Source of the DNA: Rheinheimera sp.
GTDB taxonomy: Bacteria > Pseudomonadota > Gammaproteobacteria > Enterobacterales > Alteromonadaceae
Length of the DNA: 64,000 nucleotides
NCBI RefSeq assembly: GCF_030690345.1
Contig: NZ_JAUYGV010000006.1
Location: 806,001-870,000, forward strand
Direction of reading: 5' to 3'
The position numbers and the translations under genes were made by a program. Shown piece after piece: positions 44,407 to 53,405 of the stretch (position 1 is the stretch's first letter; each line of letters starts with the position of its first letter). The notes below the pieces were generated by a model. That model saw only the letters and a list, made by a program, of their open reading frames with translations, had not been told where the DNA came from and ran no database searches.

Positions 44407-45933
44407 TTAATCCGGGTAGGCGTCGCGTATGGCAACAAAGGCATCCAGATTGTTTAATAAAATATCTGCCAGCGCAGGATCAAAGTGTTGACCTCTTTCA
44501 CGGCGGATAAGTTCGATAATTTCATCCAGCGGCCAGGCTTTTTTATAGCAACGGTCGCTGCCCAGGGCATCAAACACGTCGGCCAGCGCAGTTATGCGGC
44601 CGGCAATATGAATGTTATGCCCGCTTAAGCCCTGCGGATAACCTTTACCGTTCCATTTTTCGTGATGCTGCTGCGCTATGATGGCACCCATCTGCAGGAT
44701 CTCGTTAGTGGAATGTTGTAAAATCTGGTAACCCAACTCTGCATGCTGCAGCATAATTGCCCACTCGTCGGCGTCATGTTTACCCGGTTTATTCAGGATA
44801 TGGTCCGGAATAGCAATTTTGCCCAAATCATGCAGCGGCGACGCCAGTTTGATCACTTCGGCATCGTACTCCGCCAGGCCGGCTTTAATCGCCAGCAAAT
44901 AACTGTAATTGGCCACCCGTTTTACATGGCTGCCGGTTTCCTTCGAGCGCTTCTCTACTGCTTCGCCCAGAATGTACGATAACTCACGCTGGCTGTCGCG
45001 CATCAGCTCGCGCAAACGGATATTTTCATAGGCAATAGCGATATTATGCGAGAAGTAGCTTAACAGATGATGATCGCTTTGCTCTAACTTACTGCTTTTA
45101 CTCACATAGAGGAAGTTTTCATTGCCTTTATGGGTAGTAAAATAACCGATAAAGCAATCAGCGCCATGATACGACTGCTTTTGTTGCTGCACTTGCGTGA
45201 TTTTTTCAATAACCTCTGCCGATAAACCTTTAACGCCACTCGGGCTGCTGCTGGCAATCACGTCCAGCGCCAAATTGTGCTGATTGGCGCTGTTAATGGC
45301 GGCGCAGCAATAAATTTGTTCCCGTTCCAACCCGAGCAAAAAGGCCACTTGCCCGAGGATCAGCGAAGCAAACTCTTTTAATGAGCTGCATTGCAAAAAG
45401 CTGGTAGTGCAGCCGATAATTTTTTCCAATCCGGCTTTGTGTTGTTCAATAATGCAAATATCGCGGTAAGAGCGCAGCCCGGCATAGAGCAGGGTTTTCA
45501 GCTTAATAGCGGTGACTTCGGTTTTGTTTTTGTAGTCGTTGATGTCGTAATCACGGATCACATGTTCTTCCGGTGCTTCGCCGGGTTGGCCGGTACGCAA
45601 TACCAAACGCATGCGGCGGTTATTCAGTTGCTGGCGAATATACTTCACCAGCTCCAACCCGGCGTGCTGGGTTTCCATCACCACATCAATTATCGCCACG
45701 GCGATATCCGGTTGTTGCTGAATCATCACTTCTGCTTCGCGCGCACTGTGAGCATGCAAAAGTAACAGTGGTCGTTGCTCAAACTCAAAGTTGTTCAACA
45801 CCAGTGACGTTATCTGATGGATGCTGTTGTCATCATCGACAACCAACACCAGCCAGGGCGGCGCAGTGTTTACGGCGGCACTGTCGCTACTGTCAGCGAT
45901 GTCTTCATTAAACAGAAAGTCGTCGTTGCTCAT
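44407..45933 (-). CDS. Response regulator with DUF3369 and HD-GYP phosphodiesterase domain
   Basis: 508 residues from the ATG at 45933 (weak GGA 7 bp upstream; in-frame ATG at 45954 is the alternative). A receiver domain (VVDDDNSIHQITSLVLNN, AIIDVVMETQHAGLELVKYIR, KTEVTAIKLKTLL), a central DUF3369 domain, then HD-GYP with HD in ASPLHDLGKIAIPDHIL and GYP in GKGYPQGLSG. Degrades c-di-GMP; with DUF3369 such proteins link to two-component input. It shares a unit with the DUF2721 gene upstream. Confidence 0.92.
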   Translation of the reverse strand: MSNDDFLFNEDIADSSDSAAVNTAPPWLVLVVDDDNSIHQITSLVLNNFEFEQRPLLLLHAHSAREAEVMIQQQPDIAVAIIDVVMETQHAGLELVKYIRQQLNNRRMRLVLRTGQPGEAPEEHVIRDYDINDYKNKTEVTAIKLKTLLYAGLRSYRDICIIEQHKAGLEKIIGCTTSFLQCSSLKEFASLILGQVAFLLGLEREQIYCCAAINSANQHNLALDVIASSSPSGVKGLSAEVIEKITQVQQQKQSYHGADCFIGYFTTHKGNENFLYVSKSSKLEQSDHHLLSYFSHNIAIAYENIRLRELMRDSQRELSYILGEAVEKRSKETGSHVKRVANYSYLLAIKAGLAEYDAEVIKLASPLHDLGKIAIPDHILNKPGKHDADEWAIMLQHAELGYQILQHSTNEILQMGAIIAQQHHEKWNGKGYPQGLSGHNIHIAGRITALADVFDALGSDRCYKKAWPLDEIIELIRRERGQHFDPALADILLNNLDAFVAIRDAYPD

Positions 45934-45963
45934 ATTGTCATCCGGTGCCGGCATCAACGAGGG

Positions 45964-46353
45964 TCAGCCGTTTTGCAGTGATTCCAGTTCTATATTTATC
46001 GCATCACACGAGATTTGGATCTCATATAAAGAATAGAGCAGACTGATTAATAAGCTAATCAGGCTGACAACGAACAACAACTGGCCAGCAATTTGCCACA
46101 ACATAAATAAGCAAAACATGGCCGCGGTGCACAACACAAAGCTCAGCACACCACAGGCCTGCATAGTTTTGATCAGCACAATGCGCTTACGTAAATTGGA
46201 AATTTGCCGTTTGGCTAAATCGCGCACATTATCGCCTTCGCGTTGGTTTAGCTCGCGGATCAGCTGTGCCAGTACCAGAAAGCGGTTGGTGTAGGCTAAT
46301 AACAGCAAAGAAATAGCCGGAAACAGCAGCGCGGGTGTTGTCAGGTCCATCAT
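45964..46353 (-). CDS. DUF2721 family membrane protein
   Basis: 129 residues with three membrane segments (TTPALLFPAISLLLLAYTNR, MQACGVLSFVLCTAAMFCLF, LLFVVSLISLLISLLYSLYE) and the conserved DUF2721 cytoplasmic loop QLIRELNQRE... ISNLRKRIVLIK. AGGA lies 8 bp upstream of the ATG pair. Function unknown. It precedes the HD-GYP gene by 30 bp, same strand, suggesting a shared signalling role, which is not shown by sequence. Confidence 0.88.
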   Translation of the reverse strand: MMDLTTPALLFPAISLLLLAYTNRFLVLAQLIRELNQREGDNVRDLAKRQISNLRKRIVLIKTMQACGVLSFVLCTAAMFCLFMLWQIAGQLLFVVSLISLLISLLYSLYEIQISCDAINIELESLQNG

Positions 46354-46559
46354 ATTTAAGTTCCTGTAATGAGAAATTAAATGGCGGAGTTTCAATAGCG
46401 TTAGCTATCAGTGGCAAGTCATATTACACTAAATACCGGCATAGTATGTCATGGCGTAAATACGTGATAATGTGTGAGCCGGACTAACTAATCTGTTGAC
46501 GTTGTAGCGATTGCAGCCCTTTGAGCGCAAGCGCTGCCGGAGTAAAGCGAGAGCTGATA

Positions 46560-47876
46560 ATGAATGCAGTGAAAAAGAACAATAATAAAAACGAGCAGCA
46601 AGTTATTGCCGAATTAACCCAAGCGGCACAACAACAGCTGGAGGCCAGTTTGGTCGATTTTTCCAGCCAGCTGTTAACTACCCAACAGCAACAGCTACAG
46701 CTGTTTGCTGCCAAAGTGTTGGCCGATAGCCAGCAACAATGGCAGCAACGTTTAATTGAACAGGAACAAGCTTACCAAAAGCTGTTTAAAGACTGGCAGC
46801 AAACCAAGCAGCAACTGGATTTGGCTGTGCCGGTGGCCAGTGCCGATAACCAGGAACTGTCTAAATTACGCCAGCAGCATCAGTTACTGACCGACGAGTT
46901 GGCAACAACAACAGCGAAGTTAACTGCGTTACAGCAAGAATATGCGGCGGCGCAGCAACAGCATGACGCGCAGCATCAACAGTTAGAAAGGCTGCAACAG
47001 CAGTTAGCCGGTTTGCAGCAAGCCGGTACGGACAACGGCGCAGCAGAGAAAAAACTGCAGCAAGCTGAACATCAAATCAGCCAGTTGCAACAACAATTGG
47101 CCAGCACCGAAGCCGATACGCAGCAGGCAAAAGCTGCCGCGCATGAATTGAAACTGGCAGTACAGCAAAGCAAAACCGAATTAAAGCTGGCGACCGAGCA
47201 ACAACAGAAACAACTGCAGCAGATCAATGACTTGCAAGCGCAGTACGAGCAGCAGTTGGAGCAGCTGCAGCAGCAACTGGCTGCCCAGGCTGACGACTTT
47301 GCCGCAGAGCGCGAACAATTAGCGGAACTGGAACATTCTCAGCAAGATAAGCTGCAGGCCATAGCCCGGTTGCAGCAGGAAGTGCAGGACAGGAAAAAAA
47401 CGCAGGAATTGCAGCAACAAAAAATCCAGCAATTACAGCAAGAGGCAGCAGAGCACGCCGAACAGCTGAATGCGCAGCAACAACAGCTGGAGCAGCAATT
47501 AGCCGAAGCGCAGCTGCAGGTTAGTGAATCTCAACAACAACTGGCCGCGCTGCACGAGCAAAGCGGTGATTTGGGCTCTGATTTAACCAAATTGCAGGCC
47601 GACTACGTGAATTTGACCGAGCAGCATCAGCAGACGCAACAAAAAAGCCAGAAGCTGGAAGCTCAACTGGAACATGCACAAAACCGCCAGTTTGCTGCAG
47701 AGCAAAAGCAACAACAAGAAGCCGACAATAGCCGTGAGTTGATCCGTACCCTGCGTACCGAGTTGCAGCAGCAACAGGAAACGCATCAGGCACAAGTACA
47801 GGCGCTGGAAGAGCGGATGATGGAATTCAAACTGAAGTTTGAATATGCGCAAAAACAACTGCAGGTTACCGGCTAA
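46560..47876 (+). CDS. Gln-rich long coiled-coil protein
   Basis: 438 residues, almost wholly coiled coil: from about residue 25 to the end the sequence is heptad-like with very high Gln content and blocks such as AAQQQHDAQHQQLERLQQQL. No signal peptide or membrane segment, so cytoplasmic. ATG 46560 is taken; the TTG at 46521 is an alternative. It overlaps the start region of the DUF2007 gene loosely (2 bp gap) and may be translationally linked. Repetitive composition prevents family assignment; it resembles scaffold or SMC-like helical proteins only in form. Confidence 0.7.
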   Translation: MNAVKKNNNKNEQQVIAELTQAAQQQLEASLVDFSSQLLTTQQQQLQLFAAKVLADSQQQWQQRLIEQEQAYQKLFKDWQQTKQQLDLAVPVASADNQELSKLRQQHQLLTDELATTTAKLTALQQEYAAAQQQHDAQHQQLERLQQQLAGLQQAGTDNGAAEKKLQQAEHQISQLQQQLASTEADTQQAKAAAHELKLAVQQSKTELKLATEQQQKQLQQINDLQAQYEQQLEQLQQQLAAQADDFAAEREQLAELEHSQQDKLQAIARLQQEVQDRKKTQELQQQKIQQLQQEAAEHAEQLNAQQQQLEQQLAEAQLQVSESQQQLAALHEQSGDLGSDLTKLQADYVNLTEQHQQTQQKSQKLEAQLEHAQNRQFAAEQKQQQEADNSRELIRTLRTELQQQQETHQAQVQALEERMMEFKLKFEYAQKQLQVTG

Positions 47877-47877
47877 C

Positions 47878-48231
47878 GTGGAACTGCTGCACCCGGCGGA
47901 TGTGCAGCAGTGGCTGCGGCTGTACCAGGCCGCAAACACTTTTGAAGCCGGGCTGGTACAGGGTTTATTGCAACAAGCGGCAGTAACAGTAAGGCTAAGC
48001 GGCGAGTATCTGGCCGGCGCCGCCGGTGAGCTGCCTCTGAACGATGTCGGTGTGCAACTTTGGGTTCCACAGCAGCAATTTACCACCGCACAACGTATAA
48101 TCACTCACTATTTACAACAACTACAACATGAGCCGGCGCAGTGGCTATGCAGCTGCGGCGAACTGAACTATCAGAGTTTTGATATGTGCTGGTCATGTCT
48201 TCAGGACAAAGATGAAACAAAAAGCCAATAA
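47878..48231 (+). CDS. DUF2007-like protein with C-terminal zinc-ribbon
   Basis: 117 residues from the GTG at 47878, 2 bp after the upstream stop. N-terminal DUF2007/putative signal transducing fold (LLHPADVQQWLRLYQAANTFEAGLVQGLLQQA, LPLNDVGVQLWVPQQQFTTAQRII), then a zinc-ribbon-type tail CSCGELNYQSFDMCWSC. The fusion of the DUF2007 fold with a RanBP2-like or double-Cys ribbon is common. Ends inside the yjaG start (20-bp overlap). Confidence 0.8.
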   Translation: MELLHPADVQQWLRLYQAANTFEAGLVQGLLQQAAVTVRLSGEYLAGAAGELPLNDVGVQLWVPQQQFTTAQRIITHYLQQLQHEPAQWLCSCGELNYQSFDMCWSCLQDKDETKSQ

Positions 48232-48826
48232 TTTCCAAGCCATGCGCGAGCTGAATTTCTATCAGCAGGCCGCAGTTGCGGCCACCTTGCTCGAACGCAT
48301 GCTACCTAACTACCAGTTGTTTGCCGAAGTCAGCCAAACCGGCGATGCGGAGCTACCGCGGCATATTTTGACCCTGGTGTGGGAGTGGCTGACGGTTAAA
48401 AAAGCCAAAATTAATTTCGAAAAGTTATCGGAAGAGCTGGAGCTTATTACGCCGCAAGTCAGTGACTTTGATATTTTTGGCGTTTACCCGGCAGTAGATT
48501 GCGCCACCGCGCTGGATATGATGCTAAGCGGCATTGCCCAGCAAGACGCCGGCGAATTTATTAATGTGGCAAAAATTTCTCAGGCCACGGTGGCGCGCTT
48601 GATTGAACATGACAGCATTGACGATGACATTACTACCGAAGCTGAGTTGAAAAAAATTGTCCGCGAACACCCGTTGATGCAGTACGAAATGGACTGCCTG
48701 GCGGAGCTTATTGAGTTGGTGACGCCGATTAAGCAGTTTGGTCGTGAAGAACGGCAACTGCTGCAAAATTGGGTGGTTGAGCAGGGCCTGACCAACCTCG
48801 GTATGGAACTAAGCAGCGCAGAATAA
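48212..48826 (+). CDS. yjaG: YjaG family protein (DUF416)
   Basis: 204 residues matching E. coli YjaG (DUF416): CERM-like LLERMLPNYQLFAEV, LTVKKAKINFEKLSEELE, FDIFGVYPAVDCATALD, EMDCLAELIELV. ATG 48212 has AGGA 6 bp upstream; MREL at 48242 is a later alternative. Function unknown; the E. coli gene lies near hupA. It overlaps the end of the DUF2007 gene and is convergent with rsmD. Confidence 0.9.
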   Translation: MKQKANNFQAMRELNFYQQAAVAATLLERMLPNYQLFAEVSQTGDAELPRHILTLVWEWLTVKKAKINFEKLSEELELITPQVSDFDIFGVYPAVDCATALDMMLSGIAQQDAGEFINVAKISQATVARLIEHDSIDDDITTEAELKKIVREHPLMQYEMDCLAELIELVTPIKQFGREERQLLQNWVVEQGLTNLGMELSSAE

Positions 48827-48833
48827 CAGCTGA

Positions 48834-48853
48834 AGCGCGGTATCAGCCGCGCT
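48834..48853. terminator. Hairpin between yjaG and rsmD (convergent)
   Basis: AGCGCGG (48834-48840) and CCGCGCT (48847-48853) form a 7-bp GC stem with a 6-nt loop, just after the yjaG stop and covering the rsmD stop codon (48843-48845). A bidirectional terminator is plausible, though without a U-run. Confidence 0.45.
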
Positions 48854-49466
48854 GATACAGCCGGTAAGCCAGCTGGCCGGCAATATTTTCTTTTAACAAA
48901 CGCCAGCCGGCCGGTATCTCTGTCAGCGCCAATTCTTTCTCGGTTTCCAGATAAATTAACGCGTTATCCGTTAGCCAGCCGTGTTGCTGCAATGCCTGAC
49001 AGCACGGTATGGCCAGGCCTTTGCGAAACGGCGGATCAATAAACACCAGGCTGTATTGCTGTGTGGCCGGGGCCGACAGCAGGCTTAAGCAGTCCTGATT
49101 AACTACCGTGGCGTTGTCGCAGCTGAGCTTTTGCAAATTCTGTTTCAGGTGTCTGGCCAAAGCGCTGTCGCGCTCCACCAGGGTGGCACCGGCGGCATAG
49201 CGAGACAGCGCCTCTATGGCCAAACTGCCACTGCCGGCAAAGCAATCCAGTACTACAGCGCCGTTGATATCATGCATTAACCAGTTAAACAGGGTTTCCT
49301 TTACGCGGTCTGTAGTGGGGCGTAAACCCTCAGCATTTAATACCGCCAGTTTACGACCGCGCCATTTACCGCTAATTACCCGCACTTCACCAGGCGCACC
49401 GCTAACAGCCGGCAGGCGTTTGCTGTTAACGCCCGGGCGTTTTACATTGCTTTTTGCTTGTTTCAT
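48843..49466 (-). CDS. rsmD: 16S rRNA (guanine966-N2)-methyltransferase
   Basis: 207 residues; methylates G966 of 16S rRNA using SAM. Landmarks: RVISGKWRGRKLAVLN, RPTTDRVKETLFNWL, VLDCFAGSGSLAIEALSR (SAM site) and the catalytic FIDPPF motif. Divergent from ftsY with an 82-bp gap, the standard gammaproteobacterial arrangement rsmD / ftsY-ftsE-ftsX-rpoH. Confidence 0.96.
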   Translation of the reverse strand: MKQAKSNVKRPGVNSKRLPAVSGAPGEVRVISGKWRGRKLAVLNAEGLRPTTDRVKETLFNWLMHDINGAVVLDCFAGSGSLAIEALSRYAAGATLVERDSALARHLKQNLQKLSCDNATVVNQDCLSLLSAPATQQYSLVFIDPPFRKGLAIPCCQALQQHGWLTDNALIYLETEKELALTEIPAGWRLLKENIAGQLAYRLYQRG

Positions 49467-49548
49467 CTAATCCGTTTTGCCTTTAACACAAAGGTGTTAG
49501 TATAACGGCCAAGTTTACCTTAGTTTTTATCTGCATACACTTGGGCTT

Positions 49549-50691
49549 ATGAGCAAAAAAAATAAACTGTTTTCCTGGCTTGGCTTTGGTAAAGATGACA
49601 GCGCCGCCGACACAGCTGCACAGCAGCCGGAACCTGGCGTTGTTACACAAAGCGACGATAGCGCAGACACTGCAACTGCGGCGCCGATTGATATTGCGCC
49701 AGCTGTCAAGATTGAGGCTGTGGTTGAAGCCGCACCTGCCGCGGCCGACAACACTGACACAGCAAAGAAACCCGGTTTTTTTTCCCGTTTAAAGCAGGGC
49801 CTGGCGAAAACCAGCCAGAATTTAGGTTCCGGCCTTGCGGGCTTATTCAGTGGCCGCAAAATAGATGATGAGCTGTACGAAGAGCTGGAAACCCAGTTGT
49901 TACTGGCAGATGTTGGCGTAGATACCACGCAAAAGCTGATCCGCCAGCTGGAGCAACATGCCGACCGTAAATCACTGAAAGATTCCGGCCTGTTGTTTGA
50001 AAAGTTGCAACAGGATATGGCAACGCTGCTGAAAGATGTCGAGCAGCCGCTGCAACCGATAACGGCTGGCGGGCCTTTTGTCATTTTGATGGTGGGCGTA
50101 AATGGTGTAGGTAAAACCACTACTATCGGTAAGATGGCGCAGCAGTTTAAGCAACAGGGTAAGTCAGTAATGCTGGCCGCCGGTGATACTTTCCGCGCCG
50201 CCGCAGTAGAGCAATTGCAGGTGTGGGGCGAGCGCAATCAAATTCCGGTTATCGCTCAGCATACCGGTGCCGACAGTGCCTCGGTTATTTTTGACGCTTA
50301 TCAGGCCGCCAAAGCGCGTAAGGCCGATGTGTTAATTGCCGACACCGCCGGGCGCTTACAGAATAAAGCCCATTTAATGGAAGAGCTGAAAAAAATTGTC
50401 CGCGTACTGCAGAAAATAGACCCGACTGCACCACATGAAGTGATGCTGACACTGGATGCCGGCACCGGCCAGAATGCGCTTAATCAGGCTAAGGTGTTTA
50501 ATGAAGCGGTGCAGTTAACCGGAATCAGCTTAACCAAGCTGGATGGTACCGCCAAAGGCGGGGTTATTTTTGCCATTGCCGATCAATTTAAAGTACCGCT
50601 GCGCTACATTGGCGTTGGCGAAGGTATCGACGATTTGCGCGTGTTTAACAGCCAGGATTTTATCCGCGCGCTGTTTAACCGGGACCTTTAA
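49549..50691 (+). CDS. ftsY: Signal recognition particle receptor FtsY
   Basis: 380 residues: an Ala/Asp-rich acidic A domain (about 1-85), then the N and G domains of an SRP-type GTPase. Walker A GVNGVGKTTTIGK, RXXAVEQLQVWG-type G2, DTAGR and TKLDGTAKGG (G3, G4). Recruits ribosomes with nascent membrane proteins to SecYEG. It starts the ftsYEX unit; ftsE follows by 2 bp. Confidence 0.97.
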   Translation: MSKKNKLFSWLGFGKDDSAADTAAQQPEPGVVTQSDDSADTATAAPIDIAPAVKIEAVVEAAPAAADNTDTAKKPGFFSRLKQGLAKTSQNLGSGLAGLFSGRKIDDELYEELETQLLLADVGVDTTQKLIRQLEQHADRKSLKDSGLLFEKLQQDMATLLKDVEQPLQPITAGGPFVILMVGVNGVGKTTTIGKMAQQFKQQGKSVMLAAGDTFRAAAVEQLQVWGERNQIPVIAQHTGADSASVIFDAYQAAKARKADVLIADTAGRLQNKAHLMEELKKIVRVLQKIDPTAPHEVMLTLDAGTGQNALNQAKVFNEAVQLTGISLTKLDGTAKGGVIFAIADQFKVPLRYIGVGEGIDDLRVFNSQDFIRALFNRDL

Positions 50692-50693
50692 CT

Positions 50694-51380
50694 ATGCTCG
50701 AGTTTGATCAGGTCAGTAAAAGTTACCCCGGCGGCTTTGTTGCGCTGGACCGCGTAAGCTTTAAACTGGAAAAAGGTGAAATGGCGTTTTTAACCGGCCA
50801 TTCCGGCGCCGGTAAAAGTACTTTGTTAAAACTGATCAGCCTGATTGAACGCCCCAGTGTCGGCCGCGTGCTGATTAATGATGTCGATCTAAGCCGGATC
50901 AGGCGTAACCATATTCCTTATGTGCGCCGCGACGTGGGCATTATTTTCCAAAATCACCGTTTGCTGATGAACCACACCGTATTTGACAATGTAGCGCTGC
51001 CGCTGGTGATTGAAGGCTTCAGTGGTAAAGACATGGTCAAGCGGGTACATGCCGCGCTGGATAAAGTGGGCTTGCTGGACAAAGTACGTTGCCTGCCACA
51101 CACCTTATCCGGTGGTGAGCAACAGCGGGTAGGTATAGCGCGTGCTGTTGTTAACAAGCCGCCGCTGTTGTTGGCAGATGAGCCGACCGGTAACCTTGAC
51201 CCTGATTTATCCAAAGACATTATGCGGGTATTTGAAGCTTTTAATCAGGTGGGCGTGTCGGTACTGGTAGCGACGCACGATCTGGGCTTAGTGGCACGGA
51301 TGAAGTACCGTACTTTAACGTTAAAACAAGGCAAGATGATTAACGACGGCCTGCTGCAGTATCAGGAAGACCCGCTATGA
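50694..51380 (+). CDS. ftsE: Cell division ATP-binding protein FtsE
   Basis: 228-residue ABC ATPase: Walker [13 protein letters not shown], the [13 protein letters not shown] signature, Walker [12 protein letters not shown] and the H-loop ATHD. Partners FtsX to activate septal peptidoglycan hydrolases through EnvC. ATG follows the ftsY stop by 2 bp and its own stop overlaps ftsX by 4 bp. Confidence 0.97.
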   Translation: MLEFDQVSKSYPGGFVALDRVSFKLEKGEMAFLTGHSGAGKSTLLKLISLIERPSVGRVLINDVDLSRIRRNHIPYVRRDVGIIFQNHRLLMNHTVFDNVALPLVIEGFSGKDMVKRVHAALDKVGLLDKVRCLPHTLSGGEQQRVGIARAVVNKPPLLLADEPTGNLDPDLSKDIMRVFEAFNQVGVSVLVATHDLGLVARMKYRTLTLKQGKMINDGLLQYQEDPL

Positions 51381-52360
51381 GTATTTTGTTTTCCGGCCGG
51401 GTAACCAGTGGTGCCTCAGCGCATAAAATCAGCGCGGCACGTCGTTTTGTAATGTTTTGGGTTAATCATGTGCGCCAGGCTTTATTCAGCCTTGGTGAAC
51501 TGTGGCGCACACCGTCAGCGTCAATTCTGACTATTGGCGTATTAGGTGTGAGCCTGACATTGCCCGCCACTCTACACCTGCTGGTAAAGAATGTGCAGCA
51601 GGTTAGCGACAGCTTTACCCAGGCGGCGGAGATCAGCCTGTTTATTAAAGCAGACGCCAGTGCAACGCAGATCAGCAGCTTGCAGAAAATTCTGCAGGCA
51701 GATAAAGCCGTGGCGCGGGTAAGTCATATCAGCAAGCAGCAAGCGCTGGAAGAGTTTGGTCAGGTATCCGGCTTCGGTGCTGCACTGAATTATTTAACGG
51801 ATAATCCGCTGCCGGATGTATTGTTGGTATTGCCAAAAAATACCGCGGCCGACAGCGCCCGGCAATTGCTGGAGCGGTTATCGAAAGAACGCATCGTGGA
51901 GTTTGGTAAGCTGGATATTGATTGGCTAACGCGGTTGGATGCGATTGTCAGCTTGCTGCGCCAGGCTGTATTAGTGATTGCAGTGTTATTACTGGGGGCG
52001 GTATTGCTGATCATCGGCAATACTATCCGCTTGTCGATTATGAACAAGAAAGATGAAATTGAAGTAATGAAGCTGGTAGGCGCCACCGACGCCTTTATTC
52101 AGCGGCCGTTTTTATACAGCGGTATTTGGTATGGTGTGTTTGGCGGCTTGCTGGCGTTTTTGATTGTTGAGGCCATGTTGTGGTGGCTGCAGGGCGCCAT
52201 TGTCAGTGTTACCTCGTTATACGGTAGCGAGTTTCGCTTAATGGCGCTTAGCGTTAGTGAGTTTTTCAGCTTAATGTTACTGGCCGTAGTGCTGGGTTTA
52301 AGCGGTTCTTACCTGTCGGTACGGCGACATATCAGCGCCATTGAACCAACCGGCCCTTAA
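51377..52360 (+). CDS. ftsX: Cell division protein FtsX
   Basis: 327 residues, four membrane segments with a periplasmic loop after the first (TIGVLGVSLTLPATLHLLVKN, then residues 85-190), and the C-terminal permease core (VLVIAVLLLGAVLLIIGNTIRLSIMNKKDEIEVMKLVGA). Transmembrane partner of FtsE. The start overlaps the ftsE stop (ATGA). Followed by an inverted repeat and the rpoH control region. Confidence 0.96.
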   Translation: MSILFSGRVTSGASAHKISAARRFVMFWVNHVRQALFSLGELWRTPSASILTIGVLGVSLTLPATLHLLVKNVQQVSDSFTQAAEISLFIKADASATQISSLQKILQADKAVARVSHISKQQALEEFGQVSGFGAALNYLTDNPLPDVLLVLPKNTAADSARQLLERLSKERIVEFGKLDIDWLTRLDAIVSLLRQAVLVIAVLLLGAVLLIIGNTIRLSIMNKKDEIEVMKLVGATDAFIQRPFLYSGIWYGVFGGLLAFLIVEAMLWWLQGAIVSVTSLYGSEFRLMALSVSEFFSLMLLAVVLGLSGSYLSVRRHISAIEPTGP

Positions 52361-52381
52361 TAGCGTTTAATTATTAATCCT

Positions 52382-52412
52382 CAGTTTTTAGAATAAGCAG
52401 ATCTAAAAACTG
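52382..52412. other. 11-bp inverted repeat between ftsX and rpoH
   Basis: CAGTTTTTAGA (52382-52392) and TCTAAAAACTG (52402-52412) are perfect inverted copies with a 9-nt spacer. No U-run follows on either strand. It may terminate ftsYEX, or be an operator acting together with the CIRCE element 12 bp further on. Confidence 0.55.
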
Positions 52413-52424
52413 CAGCAACTAAAA

Positions 52425-52451
52425 TTAGCACTCTCTGTCAAAGAGTGCTAA
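52425..52451. promoter_or_regulatory. CIRCE element (HrcA operator) upstream of rpoH
   Basis: TTAGCACTC-N9-GAGTGCTAA, a letter-perfect match to the CIRCE consensus. Left arm 52425-52433, spacer 52434-52442, right arm 52443-52451. It lies 33 bp before the rpoH ATG. The right arm overlaps TGCTAATAT, an extended -10-like sequence (TAATAT at 52449-52454), as expected for repression by HrcA. No other CIRCE copy is in the window. Confidence 0.9.
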
Positions 52452-52484
52452 TATCGATGCACTTAGTTAAGCAAGGACACTCAA

Positions 52485-53336
52485 ATGAGCGATACAGCAG
52501 AAATGATGTCACTACCGGTAGCGGCCAGCAGTAGCCTGGAAGCTTACACTCATGCTGTCAGTTCCATCGCCATGCTTAGCGCTGAACAAGAGCGCAGCCT
52601 GGCTGAACGCTTACACCAACATGGTGATTTAGAAGCGGCACGGCAATTAATTATGTCGCACCTGCGTTTTGTAGTGCACATAGCCCGCAGCTATTCCGGC
52701 TACGGTTTACCGGTCAGCGATTTAATTCAGGAAGGCAATATCGGCCTGATGAAGGCGGTAAAGCGCTTTGACCCTAATGTAGGTGTGCGTCTGGTATCCT
52801 TTGCTGTGCACTGGATCAAAGCAGAAATTCATGAGTATGTGCTGAAAAACTGGCGCATCGTTAAAATTGCCACTACTAAAGCGCAACGTAAATTGTTCTT
52901 TAACCTGCGTAAAGCGAAGAAACACTTAGGCTGGTTTAACCAGGAAGAAGTGAAAAACGTAGCAGAGTCGTTAGGTGTAGCTGAGCATGAAGTGCGTGAG
53001 ATGGAATCACGTATGAGTAACTACGACATGCCGTTTGATGCACCGGACGATGACGACGAAGCCGCTTATACGGCGCCGGCTTATTACCTGCAGGATAAAG
53101 CCTCTGATTTAGCCCACCGCGTAGAAGAAGATCAGTGGGACAATGCTGCGGTAGACCGGTTACAGGCTGCTATGCGCACCCTGGACGACCGTAGTCAGGA
53201 TATTGTGCGGGCCCGTTGGTTGGACCATAACAAGCTGACACTGCAAGAGCTGGCTGATCGCTACAGCGTGTCTGCTGAGCGTGTGCGTCAGTTAGAAAAG
53301 AATGCGATGAAAAAGCTGCAGGCGGCTATGAGCTAA
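52485..53336 (+). CDS. rpoH: Heat-shock sigma factor RpoH (sigma-32)
   Basis: 283 residues with sigma regions 1.2-2.4 ([68 protein letters not shown]), the RpoH box [10 protein letters not shown], and region 4 ([36 protein letters not shown]). Directs transcription of heat-shock genes. CAAGGAC lies before the ATG. The CIRCE operator upstream implies HrcA control here, unlike in E. coli. Followed by a strong terminator shared with metJ. Confidence 0.97.
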   Translation: MSDTAEMMSLPVAASSSLEAYTHAVSSIAMLSAEQERSLAERLHQHGDLEAARQLIMSHLRFVVHIARSYSGYGLPVSDLIQEGNIGLMKAVKRFDPNVGVRLVSFAVHWIKAEIHEYVLKNWRIVKIATTKAQRKLFFNLRKAKKHLGWFNQEEVKNVAESLGVAEHEVREMESRMSNYDMPFDAPDDDDEAAYTAPAYYLQDKASDLAHRVEEDQWDNAAVDRLQAAMRTLDDRSQDIVRARWLDHNKLTLQELADRYSVSAERVRQLEKNAMKKLQAAMS

Positions 53337-53360
53337 GCTTGGCCCGCTGTTTAGCAGCGT

Positions 53361-53390
53361 TAAAAAAACCGCCGGTTGGCGGTTTTTTTA
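53361..53390. terminator. Bidirectional terminator between rpoH and metJ
   Basis: AAAAAAACCGCC-GGTT-GGCGGTTTTTTT: GC stem flanked by an A-run and a T-run, so it works on both strands for the convergent rpoH and metJ genes. Confidence 0.93.
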
Positions 53391-53405
53391 TGCCTGATAG
53401 CCTGG

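Noticed and set aside
49527..50237. Minus-strand frame in ftsY
   Set aside because: Ser-rich shadow of the Ala/Asp-rich FtsY A domain and N domain.
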